From NCBI GenBank assembly GCA_037355855.1, contig CM074758.1, positions 7,351,001 to 7,415,000 of the forward strand: a DNA stretch of 64,000 nt, in the 5' to 3' direction. The DNA is from Pseudo-nitzschia pungens (Eukaryota > Bacillariophyta > Bacillariophyceae > Bacillariales > Bacillariaceae). Made by a program: the position numbers and the translations under genes. Positions 45,130-55,759 of the stretch are shown here, piece after piece (the first letter of the stretch is position 1; every line of letters starts with the position of its first letter). The notes under the pieces are model-generated. The model searched no databases. It saw only the letters and a program-made list of their open reading frames with translations, and was not told the DNA's origin.

Positions 45130-47776
45130 CCACTGAGAGGAACAGGTTCATCACCATACACAGGGCCTGACCGACCAAAACCAGTTTTGATGTGGTGCTT
45201 GGCATGTTGCAGAGTAGACAGGAGAACCTCACACACATGGGCAGGAACCCCAAAGCTCTGGAGAGTGAGACCTGCAATGGGATGAGATATCCTATCATAA
45301 CAGCCCTTGGCATCATTCATAGCAACAGCACCAGATCTGCGCTTCTGCCGCAACACATCACATATGAGCTTCTTGTTCAGGCAGGTGTTGATGGCCTTGT
45401 GGTGTTTCCTGCTACCATGTTGATCAACAGCCACGGCATTGGCACGTTCAGCATGGGCAAGAATTCGTCTGCCAATCATCTTGTTGTTGATTTGGAACTC
45501 AGGAGACATCAACTGGATGAGTCTCATCTTATCCACTCTATATTCACCAGGTTTCTTGAAGATCTCAACATCAGTGATGACCTGCCAAGCAGAAGGAGAG
45601 AAGCCAACAATCAAAGGGACGGATCTCAGGAGAGTGTCAAACTTGTTCAGCTGGGGATCCAGGGCAAATGCCTTGTGGTGGGCAAAACTCAAACAAGAAG
45701 GTTCACTTGCTGTGCGTTCCCTCTGGCGTTTCCAGGCAGCAGCATTGTCAGCTGGACACACTGAATAGTCAAAGGGGGGCAAACTCAGAATAGAGTCAGG
45801 GACTTTGAGACAGGAAAGAAATTCAGAAAGGTATTTGTCAGTGGCAGCAGGAGGAGTATATGTGCCATCAAGAACTTGAGCAGAAGCATGTGCTGTGCCT
45901 AGGTAGCCAAAATCCTCAATGAAGGAGGGAGTCATGGAAGGAGTGCCAATACACTGCTGTTGACGCCGGACATTGGATTCAGCCATAGCTGGTACCATAG
46001 TAGACTGAGACTCCAAGACCTGTTCAACACCATCATGGCCAACTGCAATAGCTCGCAAGACTGCTGACTTGTTGACACGTCCCCGAATAGACCGAGCAGC
46101 GAGACCAAGCTCTCGTTGAAGACGTTCCCTGCGCATCCTGGCACGAATCTGGGAAGCATTCTGGTTGTGGGGCTTGCCTTCAGCAAGAAGTGCATCCACC
46201 AGGCCTTGATTGAAGGAGTCTCTCCATGAGGGGGCCAATTTCTTCACTGCCCGGTATTGCCTGTAAGCTTGTTTCAGATGGAGGAGAGCACTGGAGAGAT
46301 CACTGTGTTCTCCTTTGTAAAGAGAAAGCTTGCAAGCCAGCCTTTTCAAAACAGTATGACTGGTGGACACACCCTGTCTCGGCTTAACAACACGCCTCCA
46401 AAAGTCAATGGTATCCAGAGGTTTTGTTCAACAGAGAGCCTGAGAGAGGTGGAGGTTTCATGGAGTACTTCATATGTGGTGATGAGATCAGCGCGCACAG
46501 AAATATCCCCAGACTGAAACTGAGCCAGTAGGTGCTCCAGCTTAGCTTGGAGAGAAAACACTCCAGCCTTGAGAAAGCTGTGCCTCACTCGCTTGAAATA
46601 CCGTTGGCGCAGATGAGGGTGGGAGGACTGGAGTGTGGAATGAGAGAAGCTCACAGGAGGTGGCAGATGTTTGCCCATGAGGCTGCAATTACAGACTTCA
46701 ATCCAAAGCATTCTGTGGTCAGATTCCATACCATGGGCACCACCAAAGGGACAATACCCAGCCCTGAGAACATCAACATTCTCAGAGACCCAAATGGCAT
46801 CAATTGGTGTTCTGGTAGTGTTTCGGTTGTGAGTGGCAGGAGGAGAAGACTTACTATGAAGGGTAAGGATGGCCTCTCTGAAACCAAGAGCCTGGAGCTC
46901 AAAAGACAAGCCATCAGTCCTAACATCAGCATTTTGATCAATCCCAACAATGACCTGATCACCTGCACCCAGACAGACTTGAAGGGCAGCAGTCAGATCC
47001 CTGTGAAAAAGAATGCATGGATTGGGACTGAAAAGATTTTCAGCTGCTTGAAAGTAGCGGTACTGTTGATTCCAGACTGAGCCCAGATCCCTATCATTTT
47101 CAACTGGGCAGTAGGCAGAAAACATGGTGACAGTGTAGCCATCCCTGCCCTGAAACTTGACAAAGGACCATCTGCCAAGACCAGATGGATCAGCTCCATG
47201 TGCAATCTTGTGGGAGCTGAACAGCTGGTCAATGGAAAAACCTGTGCCTCCAGGCTGAAGCCATGAGCAGTCAGAAGCTTCATGCTTGTTGTTGGCAAGA
47301 TAGGAAAAACTTGAGGGACAGACATTCTTCATGCGCCGATTGAAAAGATCACAAGGCAGGAGCTTGGATTCATTCAAACAATGTTCAGCAAAAAGCGCCA
47401 CACTGGCGTTGCTCTTGACAAATTGACGGGAGTTGTGCTTGGACCTGGACATAAAGGCAGCTCTGCGCTGGGGTCCAATGTTTTGGAAAGTGATGATGGT
47501 GGAATTAGAGGATGGAGCTTGAGGAAAGGAATGACCAAAACTGTCAGAATCCTTAGCAGCAAGAGAGTCTCCATGAAGAGTTATTTGGACAAATTGAGAA
47601 GCAGGGAAAGAGACGGAGGGGGAAAAGGGAGAAACAGTAGAAGCATTGATGGGATTTGGATTGGAAGGCAACCCATCAAACCTCATACCAGAAGAGCTAA
47701 CCATGATCAGAAGGAAACCGAGTCTGTCGCACGGAAGGAAGAGTTGCCGGAGCTGATTTGGTGGAGACATTGGCAT
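45130..47776 (-). pseudogene. LINE ORF2 fragment 1 of 3 (copy G): EN and RT, 52-bp deletion
   Basis: N-terminal part of ORF2 from ATG 47776 (preceded by the family's TGA-GCC), with endonuclease motifs EHCLNE, GIDQNAD and SDH. Near 46413, 52 bp found in copies B, C, H-type and I are missing (GGTATC joined to CAGAGG), which shifts the frame. Downstream the RT motif A NDAKGCYDR and motif B GCGQGNG are in the other frame. The segment ends at the N2 insertion. Confidence 0.85.
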
Positions 47777-47870
47777 GGCTCAAATCACTGACACTAGCAT
47801 CATGGCTGGAGGAGAATGCAATGGCAGCAACTCCAAGCCTCAAAGCAGAGGCTGCATCTTCCTCACCACC
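47697..47870 (-). pseudogene. LINE ORF1 C-terminal stub (copy G)
   Basis: About the last 57 codons of ORF1, beginning in the GGEEDAASALRLG segment and ending at the normal stop that overlaps the ORF2 start by 80 nt. Truncated at the junction with copy H. Confidence 0.75.
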
Positions 47871-47873
47871 ATG

Positions 47874-48260
47874 CACAATTTTGCGACGCGCGATTTTGTC
47901 CGACGTTCTGATGTTCCAGTACTTAAAACACGTAGATTTCTACACAACTTTCCCCTTTGTTATCTCACTCACTTCTAAAGCTCCTACAACAAAACCAAGC
48001 ACTACACCTATTAACAGAGACCTCCCCTATCTGATTCTGCTGTTTGTTTGGCTGCTCCTTGCTTCCTTTGGTTGCTGTGGTTGCTTGTTTCCTCTGCCGG
48101 TCGGTCGATCGATTCGGCAACAACAGCAACAACACGAAAACAAGGACACATTATTTCCTACAGTGGTTCCAGTACTAATTCTACAGCTGCTTCTGTTCCG
48201 CTTTGTCTCCGAGCTCGGTTTTTTTGATCTGTTTTCAAGCTACCTTATTATTTAACGCTA
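47874..48260 (+). other. LINE 5' terminus (copy H)
   Basis: The 5'-most 0.4 kb of the element in sense. It starts with an inverted repeat (ACAATTTTGCG...CGCGATTTTGT), then GTCCGACGTTCTGATGTTCC, CGTAGATTTCTACAC (itself a short inverted repeat), TATCTCACTC and GGTCGGTCGATCGATTCGGC. It matches 31743-31370 (copy C) and 31973-31744 (copy B) in reverse complement. It is the likely place for an internal promoter, but no known motif is seen. Confidence 0.65.
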
Positions 48261-48264
48261 TACA

Positions 48265-49110
48265 GTCTTTCAAGCCCCTTAAGTGATATCCACTTAACGT
48301 TCTACATTCTTCAAGGTTCCTTGCTGAGTTCCCTAAGTCTTTTCAAGTTGAAGTTGTCAAACACATATACACCCCCCCTTCTAGAAGGTTCCTACTCGCT
48401 GATCCTTAAGTACTTGCAAGTTCGCGCGAGCATATCTTCCAGTTCCCCCTTTATTTTCAAGCCAATTGCCCACCACTCCTTAAGTGTTTCTCACTTGAGA
48501 GTACCCCTGTTTCCTAGCCAAGCCCCCTAGTCCCTAAGTGTTTTCGCTTAAGGCTCCCCCTACTACACCTGTTTTCAAGCCAAGACCAACCGATCCCTAA
48601 GTACCTCCTACTTATTGCACTCTTGTTTCCAAGACTACAGCTACTATCGCGGTCCCTAAGTGTTCGCGAGTTCCCTGATCCCTAAGTGTTTCTTGAACTT
48701 CAAGTTCGACACTGTTTTCAAGACACAAGCCTCCCCCTGGTCCTTAGGTGTTTCTACTAAAGCCCCTGTTTTCAAGCAAGCAGCTTCCCTGGTCCCTAAG
48801 TATCTCGCTCAAGGTACCTGTTTTCAAGCCAATTACCCCTGGATACTGTTCCTACCCGTACTTACTCCCCTTGTTTCCAAGCAGGCAGCTTCCCTGGTCC
48901 CTAAGTGTCTCGCTCAAGGTCCCTGTTTTCAAGCCAATTGCCCCTGGATACTGTTTCCACTTATAAGTACTCGCGAGTTTGAACTTCAAGTTCCCTCCTG
49001 AGACTTTTAAGTGTGCCCTGCCATTGATATCCCCCGGTCCCTAAGTGTTCCTACTAAAGCCCCCTTCCAAGCAAGCAACTTCCCTGGTCCCAGGTCTTTG
49101 TTACAAGCCA
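48265..49110 (+). repeat. TAAG/CTTA hairpin array (copy H leader)
   Basis: Irregular 70-80 bp modules with GGTCCCTAAGTGT and CTGTTTTCAAGCC boxes. Clear short stems: TTAAGTG-ATATC-CACTTAA (about 48279-48297), TTAAGTG-TTTCT-CACTTGA (about 48480), TAAGTA-CCTCC-TACTTA (about 48598). Same region as 11700-13400 in B and 30640-31370 in C. Confidence 0.75.
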
Positions 49111-51288
49111 GTTGTCGGTTTGTTTCTACACGATTTGCAGTGGTCTACTGGAGTTCCTAAATTCTGTAACTCCAGAGCACCTCTGTGGGTTTCGAACGGG
49201 ACTTTTCTGGTGGTGCTCCGGTCCTATCTTATTGGTTCCTCTGGAGTTTTTCCTTGTTCAGACCAAAACTGGACCTGTTGTTGCTGCTGTACCCTGTTTC
49301 CCAGCATACAACCTATCACCTGGCATTTCTGCACCCTAGTGGCATTTCTATTGTTGCTTCTGCACTCAACTGGTGATTCTATTGCCCCGGCTTTTGTCAT
49401 CACCGTGCACTTCTACATCCAAGCGGCGTGTCTGCTGTTGCTCCAGCGCCCAACAGCTTGCTTTTCAGCTGTTGTTTGCCTTCCACCGGTGCTTCTCCTG
49501 CCCCGGCCATTGTCATCACCTGGCACTTCTACATCCAAGCTTGGCGTTTCTGGTGGTGCTCCTGCACTCCACAGGAGGTTTTCTACTGTTGCCTTGTCCT
49601 CAACCAGTGCTTCTCCTGCCCCGGCCTTTGTCATTCCTTGGCACTTTTACACCCAAGCGGAGTGTCTGCTGTTGCTCTCGCACCCAACAGGTTGCTTTTC
49701 TGCTGTTATTTGCCCTCAACCGGTGCTTCTCCTGCCCCGGCCATTGTCAGCACCGGGCACTTCTCCGTTCAAGCGCGGCGTTTCAGTTGGTGCTCCTGCG
49801 CTCCACTGGAGGTTTTCTGCTGTTGATTTGCCCTCAACCGGTGCTTCTCCTGCCCCGGCCTTTGCCCTCAACCGGTGCCTCTCCTGCCCCGGTCTTTGTC
49901 ATCACCTGGCACTTTTACATCCAAGCGGCGTGTCTGCTGTTGCTCCAGCCCCCAACTGCTTGCTTTTCAGCTGTTGTTTGCCCTCAGCCGGTGCTTCTCC
50001 TGCCCCGGCCTTTGCCCTCAACCGGTGCTTCTCCTGCCCCGGCCTTTGTCATCAACCGGTGCTTCTCCTGCCCCGGCCATTGTCATCACCTGGCACCTAT
50101 CCATTCAAGCTCGGCGTTTCAGTTGGTGCTCTTGCACTCCACTGGAGGTTTTCTGCTGTTGATTTGCCCTCAACCGGTGCTTCTCCTGCCCCGGCCTTTG
50201 CTCTCAGACGGTGCCTCTCCTGCCCCAGTCTTTGTCATCACCTGGCACTTGCACATCCAAGAGGCGTGTCTGCTGTTGCCCCAGCACCCAACAGGTGCTT
50301 TTCAGTTGTTGATTTGCCCTCAACCGGTGCTTCTCCTGCCCCAGCCTTTGTCAGCACCTGGCACTTTTACATCCCAGAGCAGTGTCTGCTGTTGCTCCAG
50401 CACCCAACAGGTTGCTTTTCAGCTATTGTTTGCCCTCAACCGGTGCTTCTCCTGCCCCGGCCTTTGCCCTCAACCGGTGCTTCTCCTGCCCCGGCCTTTG
50501 TCATCAACCGGTGCTTCTCCTGCCCCGGCCATTGTCAGCACCGGGCACTTCTCCGTTCAAGCGCGGCGTTTCAGTTGGTGCTCCTGCGCTCCACTGGAGG
50601 TTTTCTGCTGTTGATTTGCCCTCCACCGGTGCTTCTCCTGCCCCGGCCTTTGCCCTCAACCGGTGCCTCTCCTGCCCCGGTCTTTGTCATCACCTGGCAC
50701 TTGCACATCCAAGAGGCGTGTCTGCTGTTGGTCCAGCACCCAACTGCTTGCCTTTCAGCTGTTGTTTGCCCTCAACCGGTGCTTCTCCTGCCCCGGCCTT
50801 TGCCCTCAACCGGTGCTTCTCCTGCCCCGGCCTTTGTCATCAACTGGTGCTTCTCCTGCCCCGGCCATTGTCAGCACCTGGCACTTCTCCATTCAAGCGC
50901 GGCGTTTCAGTTGGTGCTCCTGCACTCCACTGGAGGTTTTCTGCTGTTGATTTGCCCTCAACCGGTGCTTCTCCTGCCCCGGCCTTTGCCCTCACCCAGT
51001 GCTTTTCCTGCCCCAGCCATTGTCATCCCCTGACACTTCTCCATCCAAGCTTGGCGTTTCTGTTGCTGCCCCTGCACTTCACTTGCAGTTTTCTGCTGTT
51101 GACTTGCCCTCCACTGGTGCTTCTTCTGCCCAGGCCTTTGTCATCACCTGGCACTTCTACATCCAGGCGGCGTGTCTGTTGTTGCTCCTGCACCCAGTTG
51201 ATTGCGTTTCTGCTGTGGCTTTTCAACATCCCAGTGGCGTTTCTGTGGTTGCTTCTGCACTCAACTGGTGTTATCACCTGGCATCTTT
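49111..51288 (+). repeat. Unique leader piece and minisatellite (copy H)
   Basis: 49111-49330 is the single-copy leader piece. 49330-51288 is the 34-bp/long-unit minisatellite in sense orientation (CCGGTGCTTCTCCTGCCCCGG core). Open frames exist in all three plus frames, the longest about 660 codons, all giving the same three repeating peptides. I read it as non-coding. The array is cut at 51288 by N3 and its last piece resumes after 53160. Confidence 0.78.
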
Positions 51289-53160
51289 ACAATTTGCGCG
51301 AAGCGCATTTTGTCCGACGTTCCGATGTTCCAGTACTAAAAATACGTAGATTTCTACACAACTTTACCATGCGATATCTCGCTCCCTTATACACCCCCAA
51401 TCACAACCCCAGGACCTACATGTATTAACCAAGACCTGCGCTCTTCGTTTCTGCTATCGGTTCAGTTGCTGGATGCTTCGTTTGGTTGCTTTGGTTGCCA
51501 ATTCACCACTCGGCGGCCGATCGAGCAGCAGCAGCAGCAGCAAACCGACACATAATTTTCTACAGCACTTCCAGTACAGATTCTACCGTACAGCAAAACC
51601 GACAACAACGTTGTATTTCTGCTTCGATCTGTTTCCCAGCTCCATTCCAAGGCCCTTAAGTATATCTTATACTTAATGTTCTACACTGTTTCCAAGCTGC
51701 TTAAGTGATTCTCACTTAATGTTCTACATTCTTCGAAGTTCCTCGCTGAGTCCTCTTAAGTCTTTTCAAGTCGAAGTTCACGAACAGCCCCTTCCACTGT
51801 AGGAATCTTTTTTTTCTAAAAAGAAATTCTGTCATCTGTTTTCAAGTCCATTGCCCTGCTGGACCCTAAGTGTTTTTCACTTATGGTCCTACTGTTTCTT
51901 GACCCAAGCCCCAAAGCCGCTAAGTACAGTTTGCTTAAGGCTCCCCTACCTACATATACCTCTCAGATGCATTCTTCAACTGTCATCTGTTTTCAAGTCT
52001 ACTGCCCTGATGGACCATAAGTGTTTTCGCTTATGGTCCTACTGTTTCCTGACCCAAGCCCCAAAGCCACTAAGTACAGCTTGCTTAAGGCTCTCCTACC
52101 TACATATACCTCTCAGATGCACACTTCAACTGTCATCTGTTTTCAAGTCTACTGCCCTGCTGGACCATAAGTGTTCTCACTTAAGGTCCTACTATTTCCT
52201 GACCCAAGCCCCAAAGCCGCTAAGTACAGCTTGCTTAAGGCTCTCCTACCTACATAACCCTCTCAGATGCACACTTCAACTGTCATCTGTTTTCAAGTCT
52301 ACTGCCCTGATAGTCCATAATTGTTTTTGATTATGGACCTACTGTTTTTATGACCCAAGCCCCAAAGCTGCTAAGTACATGTTACTTAACGCACCACCAC
52401 CATTATATACCCCTCCAGTTCACAGTACAGCAGAGACCTGTTTTCAAGCCTACAGCCCTGATGGTCCATAAGTGTTTTCACTTAGAGCCCCTGTTTCCAA
52501 GCTACTACAGGAGAGCAAGTTCAAGTTCGAACAGAAGGCCAGCTGTTACGAATTTGAATTTGGTAGTAGGCTCCACCGCCTCTACGTGTTTCCGGCTACT
52601 ACTAAGTTCGAACAGGAGGACAGCTGTTCTGAATTTGGTAGTAGGCTCTGTACTTTATGTACCATACAGTGGTAAGGAATGTGGTTCGGGATGTGTTTGG
52701 GGATGACTACTCGCATTACTGGTGATGCTGCAATCCAGCATTCAGAGAGGAGTTTTGCTTTTGTACGCTGACCACTAGCATTACAGATACCATGTATCTA
52801 GTCAGGGTTTTGCTTGTGTCAGCTGACCACTAGCATTACGGATGCTGCACACCAGCATTGGAGGGACAGTTTTGCTTGTGTCTTTCCCTTTCACGTTCTT
52901 GTTACCCCGTTTCCTGTACTGTTGTGCTCTGGACTGGTTCGTTTTTTTCCTGTTTCTTACCAAGGTTCGTTTGCAAAATAGCCGTCCTTACAACCTGGGG
53001 CCTATTCCCCATGGTTGAGGCGGCGCGTCGTTCTACAACTTGGGGCCCAACCTCTCTTCGATTGAGGCGACGATAAAGTCTGGTTACAGACTGAGTAGCT
53101 TTTAACCACCTTCGGTGGATTTTCCTACTTAAATAAGTATATTATTATTATTATTATTAT
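51289..53160 (+). mobile_element. Non-autonomous element N3
   Basis: 1.87 kb inserted in the leader of LINE copy H. Flanked by CACCTGGCATCTTTAC at 51275-51290 and 53161-53176; its edges merge with the element's first AC and with the tail, so the duplication is 14-20 bp. Begins ACAATTTGCGCGAAGCGC; ends with the CCACC-TTC-GGTGG hairpin and about nine ATT units. Near identical to N2, but with about 25 bp missing near 52918. The hairpin array is at about 51832-52430. Confidence 0.88.
51832..52430 (+). repeat. 150-bp hairpin tandem array (N3)
   Basis: About four units. The stem at 52012-52039 is 12 bp with a TTTT loop: GGACCATAAGTG pairs with CGCTTATGGTCC (one G:T). A later unit (about 52313-52338) reads GTCCATAAT...ATTATGGAC, with both arms changed together. 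Another stem, TTAAGTATA-TCT-TATACTTAA (51656-51676), precedes the array. Confidence 0.8.
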
Positions 53161-53252
53161 CACCTGGCATCTTTACCTTCAACGCGGCCCCTTTGTTGTT
53201 CCTTCTGCCCTCAGCTGGTGTCTCTGCACTCAGCTGCTCCACTTCTGGTACA

Positions 53253-55325
53253 ATGCCTCCCCCTCCTAATAAGGGGTGGCCCGCCTCCCAAGCTGCTTCC
53301 CGGAAGAAAAGATCTTCCACGCCTCCTTCTTCTGCTAGGTCTGCCTCTGGGGCTCGGTCTAACAAGCGCCCCTTTGTGCAACAGACCCCTCCAAGACATT
53401 CTAGTGCCAACTCTGCTCTTACTACTCCCTCTCCTGCTCTTGATACCAGATCATCCTCTTCCTCAGCCTCATCAGCCTCTTCATCCTCTATGCATGGGTC
53501 TTCTGTTGCTGATATGTCTTCATCTTCTTCTGTGTCCTCTTCTGCAGGTGTGCTTTCTGATGTTGATATGCTTGGCACTGAATCTGCACCAGGGGAATCT
53601 GCACCAGGGGATTCCTTGCAGTCTTCTTCTCTGTCAGCAGCTTCTCAGTTAGGCTCCCAGGAGTCAGGTCCTCCGCCGTCAGGTACTCTGTCAGGCTCTC
53701 AGTCGTCAGGTACTCTGCTGTCAAACCCCAAGCTGATAGGCTCCCAGTCCTCAGGCTCCCAGTCCTCAGGCTCCCAGCAGCCAGGCTCCCAGCAGTCAGG
53801 CTCCCAGCAACCAGGCTCCCAGCAGCCAGGATCCAAGCAGGCAGGCTCCCAGCTGCCAGGCCAACAGACGTCCAGACACACACCAACGGGTTCTGTGAAC
53901 TCAAGCAAGGTCCCTGCTTCATCTATCCTCAAGCAATCTACTCTTGCCTTTTCCTCTGCCCAGAAGTCTGATCCTCCTCAGCAGAAAGCACGCCACTCCC
54001 AACGCAAGGAGGCTCTGGCTGCTGCAAACAGGGCTCATTCTGCTTCCTTCCTCTGGTGTTTTTATGGTAAGGGTCCCTGTTCTGGCAAGTCTCCTATCCC
54101 ATCTGCAATTCATGCCTTTCGCAAATCTCCAACAGGTAACCGGTTATGGGCTGGGTGTCCAAGCCCTACACACTTCTTCAGCAAGAAGGAGGGTAAAGAC
54201 AGGAAATCCATCCATGATATTTGCCAGACTGCCATCCCTCCTGTTTATGCTGAGGCTTTTCCGGACACTCCTGATTGGCGCAATGCCTCTGTAGCTTCCT
54301 TGGCTTCTCTTGCCTCTGCTTGCTTTCACGGCTCTGCCCCAGCCTGGACCAAGCACCCATCTGGCCAGGCTCTGAAGAAATGTTTTCTTGGTTTGGTCAA
54401 GATGTCTCCTGAGTGTTTTGATGACCTGTATTGTGAGGGCAACCTTTTGCCTAGCACTGAAGGCAAAGTATGGTGGGCAGCCAATCAGGTGCTTGGCTCT
54501 CACTGGCATTTCAAGAAGAGACCTCCTACACCTGCGCCACCTGTGGCTGATGATGCTTCCACTTCCAAATCTTCCACTTCCAAATCAGTGTCCTTTCTTC
54601 CTGGTGGTGGTGATGCTACTGTCTTGTCCTCTTCTGCTGGTCATTTCCTCCAACGCCGAGGGGTTTGCTCCAGTGATTCTAGAGCTCCAGTGGATGTCAC
54701 TGCTGGCACCAAGTGTTCCCATAGTTCTTTTGTCACTCTGTCCCTTCCAAGGTTGATGTCACAACGCCCTGGGGAACTGTATGATGAGCTGCTCAAGTCT
54801 CTCAAGGAAGCTTTGGATCTTCTATGGACTGTTGACAAGCGCCTGGTGTTGTATGTCTTTCCCTCGAGAGCCCGGCTCAACCCCAAGGCCAAGCCTGTTA
54901 CCAAGCTTTGGACTACCCTTCCTGACAGGAAAACCTTGGAATTGTATGTTGCTCAGCTCTGGCTTCGCAGCAGAACTGCTCCTCATCTACGCTTCTTTGT
55001 GGGACACAGTGTTTCCCTGGAGACTCTCTTTTCTGTCCAGTTGCTCCAGAGGCTCAGAGACCGTGACATGGACCTGAAGTTTGACCACATACAGGCCCCA
55101 GTTATTGTCACCTGTGGTTTTCTCCTTGGATCCTACATGCAGAGTTTTGATCTTGACCACTACAACGAATTGCTTCAGACTCATCCCAGGTTTCAGGCAT
55201 GTCCTATTGCTGTTATCAGGAAGAATATCAGCCTTGACAACTCCAGAACTCCTGATCCCAATCCGGTTCTGGCTGCTCATGTTTTATGTGATGCTACAAA
55301 GCGCGTGGTGATTAAAGTTATTTAA
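53253..55325 (+). pseudogene. LINE ORF1 (copy H), truncated at codon 714
   Basis: Starts at the MPPPP methionine (53253; the frame opens further up at 53193). 714-equivalent codons follow the family: Ser/Pro/Gln-rich N-terminus with a longer GSQ repeat run, Cys/Trp region, and central PVIVTCGFLLGS region. After AAAGCGCG (55305) the sequence switches into the last 39 bp of a LINE 3' end and stops at 55323-55325. Codons 715-787 are missing; codons 788-825 appear at 55345-55458. Confidence 0.85.
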
Positions 55326-55344
55326 ATACGTATATTATTATTAT
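55306..55344 (+). repeat. 39-bp LINE 3'-end remnant
   Basis: TGGTGATTAAAG, TATTTAAATACG and an ATT tail: the extreme 3' end of the LINE, in plus orientation, lying inside ORF1 of copy H in place of about 218 bp. No target duplication is visible. It looks like an extremely 5'-truncated insertion with target deletion, or a repair patch. Confidence 0.75.
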
Positions 55345-55458
55345 GATCTTGATCTTCCTGTTGACTTGGGCCAAGGGCTGGGTTTGAAGACACTGCACAG
55401 TGTGCTTATGGGCATCAGAACCCGTGACAATTGGTCATGTCCTCTTTTTCTTTCTGTT
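55345..55458 (+). pseudogene. LINE ORF1 fragment, codons 788-825
   Basis: 38 codons in frame (DLDLPVDLGQGLGL to NWSCPLFLSV) matching ORF1 with a few private changes (TLHSVLMG, WSCP). Ends where the inverted copy I tail begins. Taken as the continuation of copy H. Confidence 0.75.
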
Positions 55459-55759
55459 AATAATAATAATATACGTATTTAAATAACTTTAATCACCAAA
55501 GGTGAAACTAAATTACTCAGTCTGTAACCAGACTTTAACGTCGCCTCCATCATAGAGTCAGGACCCCAAGTGGCAGAACGACAAATTTTCAAACAAACCT
55601 TGAACATCAAGCAGGGAAAAGGACAAACAAGTCCCACAAAAAAGGGACTTGAGAGAAAGTGAAATGGGAATGAAGATATTGGGATAAGATCCAGTATCAA
55701 AAGGGATGGGACAGGATAAGAAGCAGGAACAGAAGACAAAACCAAGGTACAAAGTGTAA
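55459..55759 (-). other. LINE 3'UTR and tail (copy I)
   Basis: Family-typical 3' end: ATT tail, TACGTATTTAAATAAC (plus strand), CACC/GGTG hairpin, GTCTG/CAGAC hairpin, GGCGACG box and pyrimidine-rich UTR (in sense). No coding content. Confidence 0.75.

Larger units (their letters stand above)
37426..47870 (-). mobile_element. LINE copy G, carrying N1 and N2
   Basis: Minus-strand LINE with tail at 37426, complete 3'UTR and ORF2, and only the last 58 or so codons of ORF1; it stops at 47870. It is interrupted by N1 (38065-40182) and N2 (43077-45110), each with its own target duplication. Without them it is about 6.3 kb. It carries a nonsense codon and a 52-bp deletion in ORF2, so it is dead. 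Confidence 0.85.
47874..55458 (+). mobile_element. LINE copy H, 5' part, carrying N3
   Basis: Plus-strand LINE from its 5' end (CACAATTTTGCGACG at about 47874) through the leader and ORF1 to codon 825, where copy I interrupts it at 55458. N3 (51289-53160) lies in the leader. A 39-bp piece of LINE 3' end replaces about 218 bp of ORF1 at 55306-55344. The rest of H should lie to the right of the window, beyond copy I. Confidence 0.8.

Noticed and set aside
49045..51033. Possible secreted or membrane proline-rich host protein
   Set aside because: Repeat-derived, differs in unit order between LINE copies, and sits exactly in the LINE leader.
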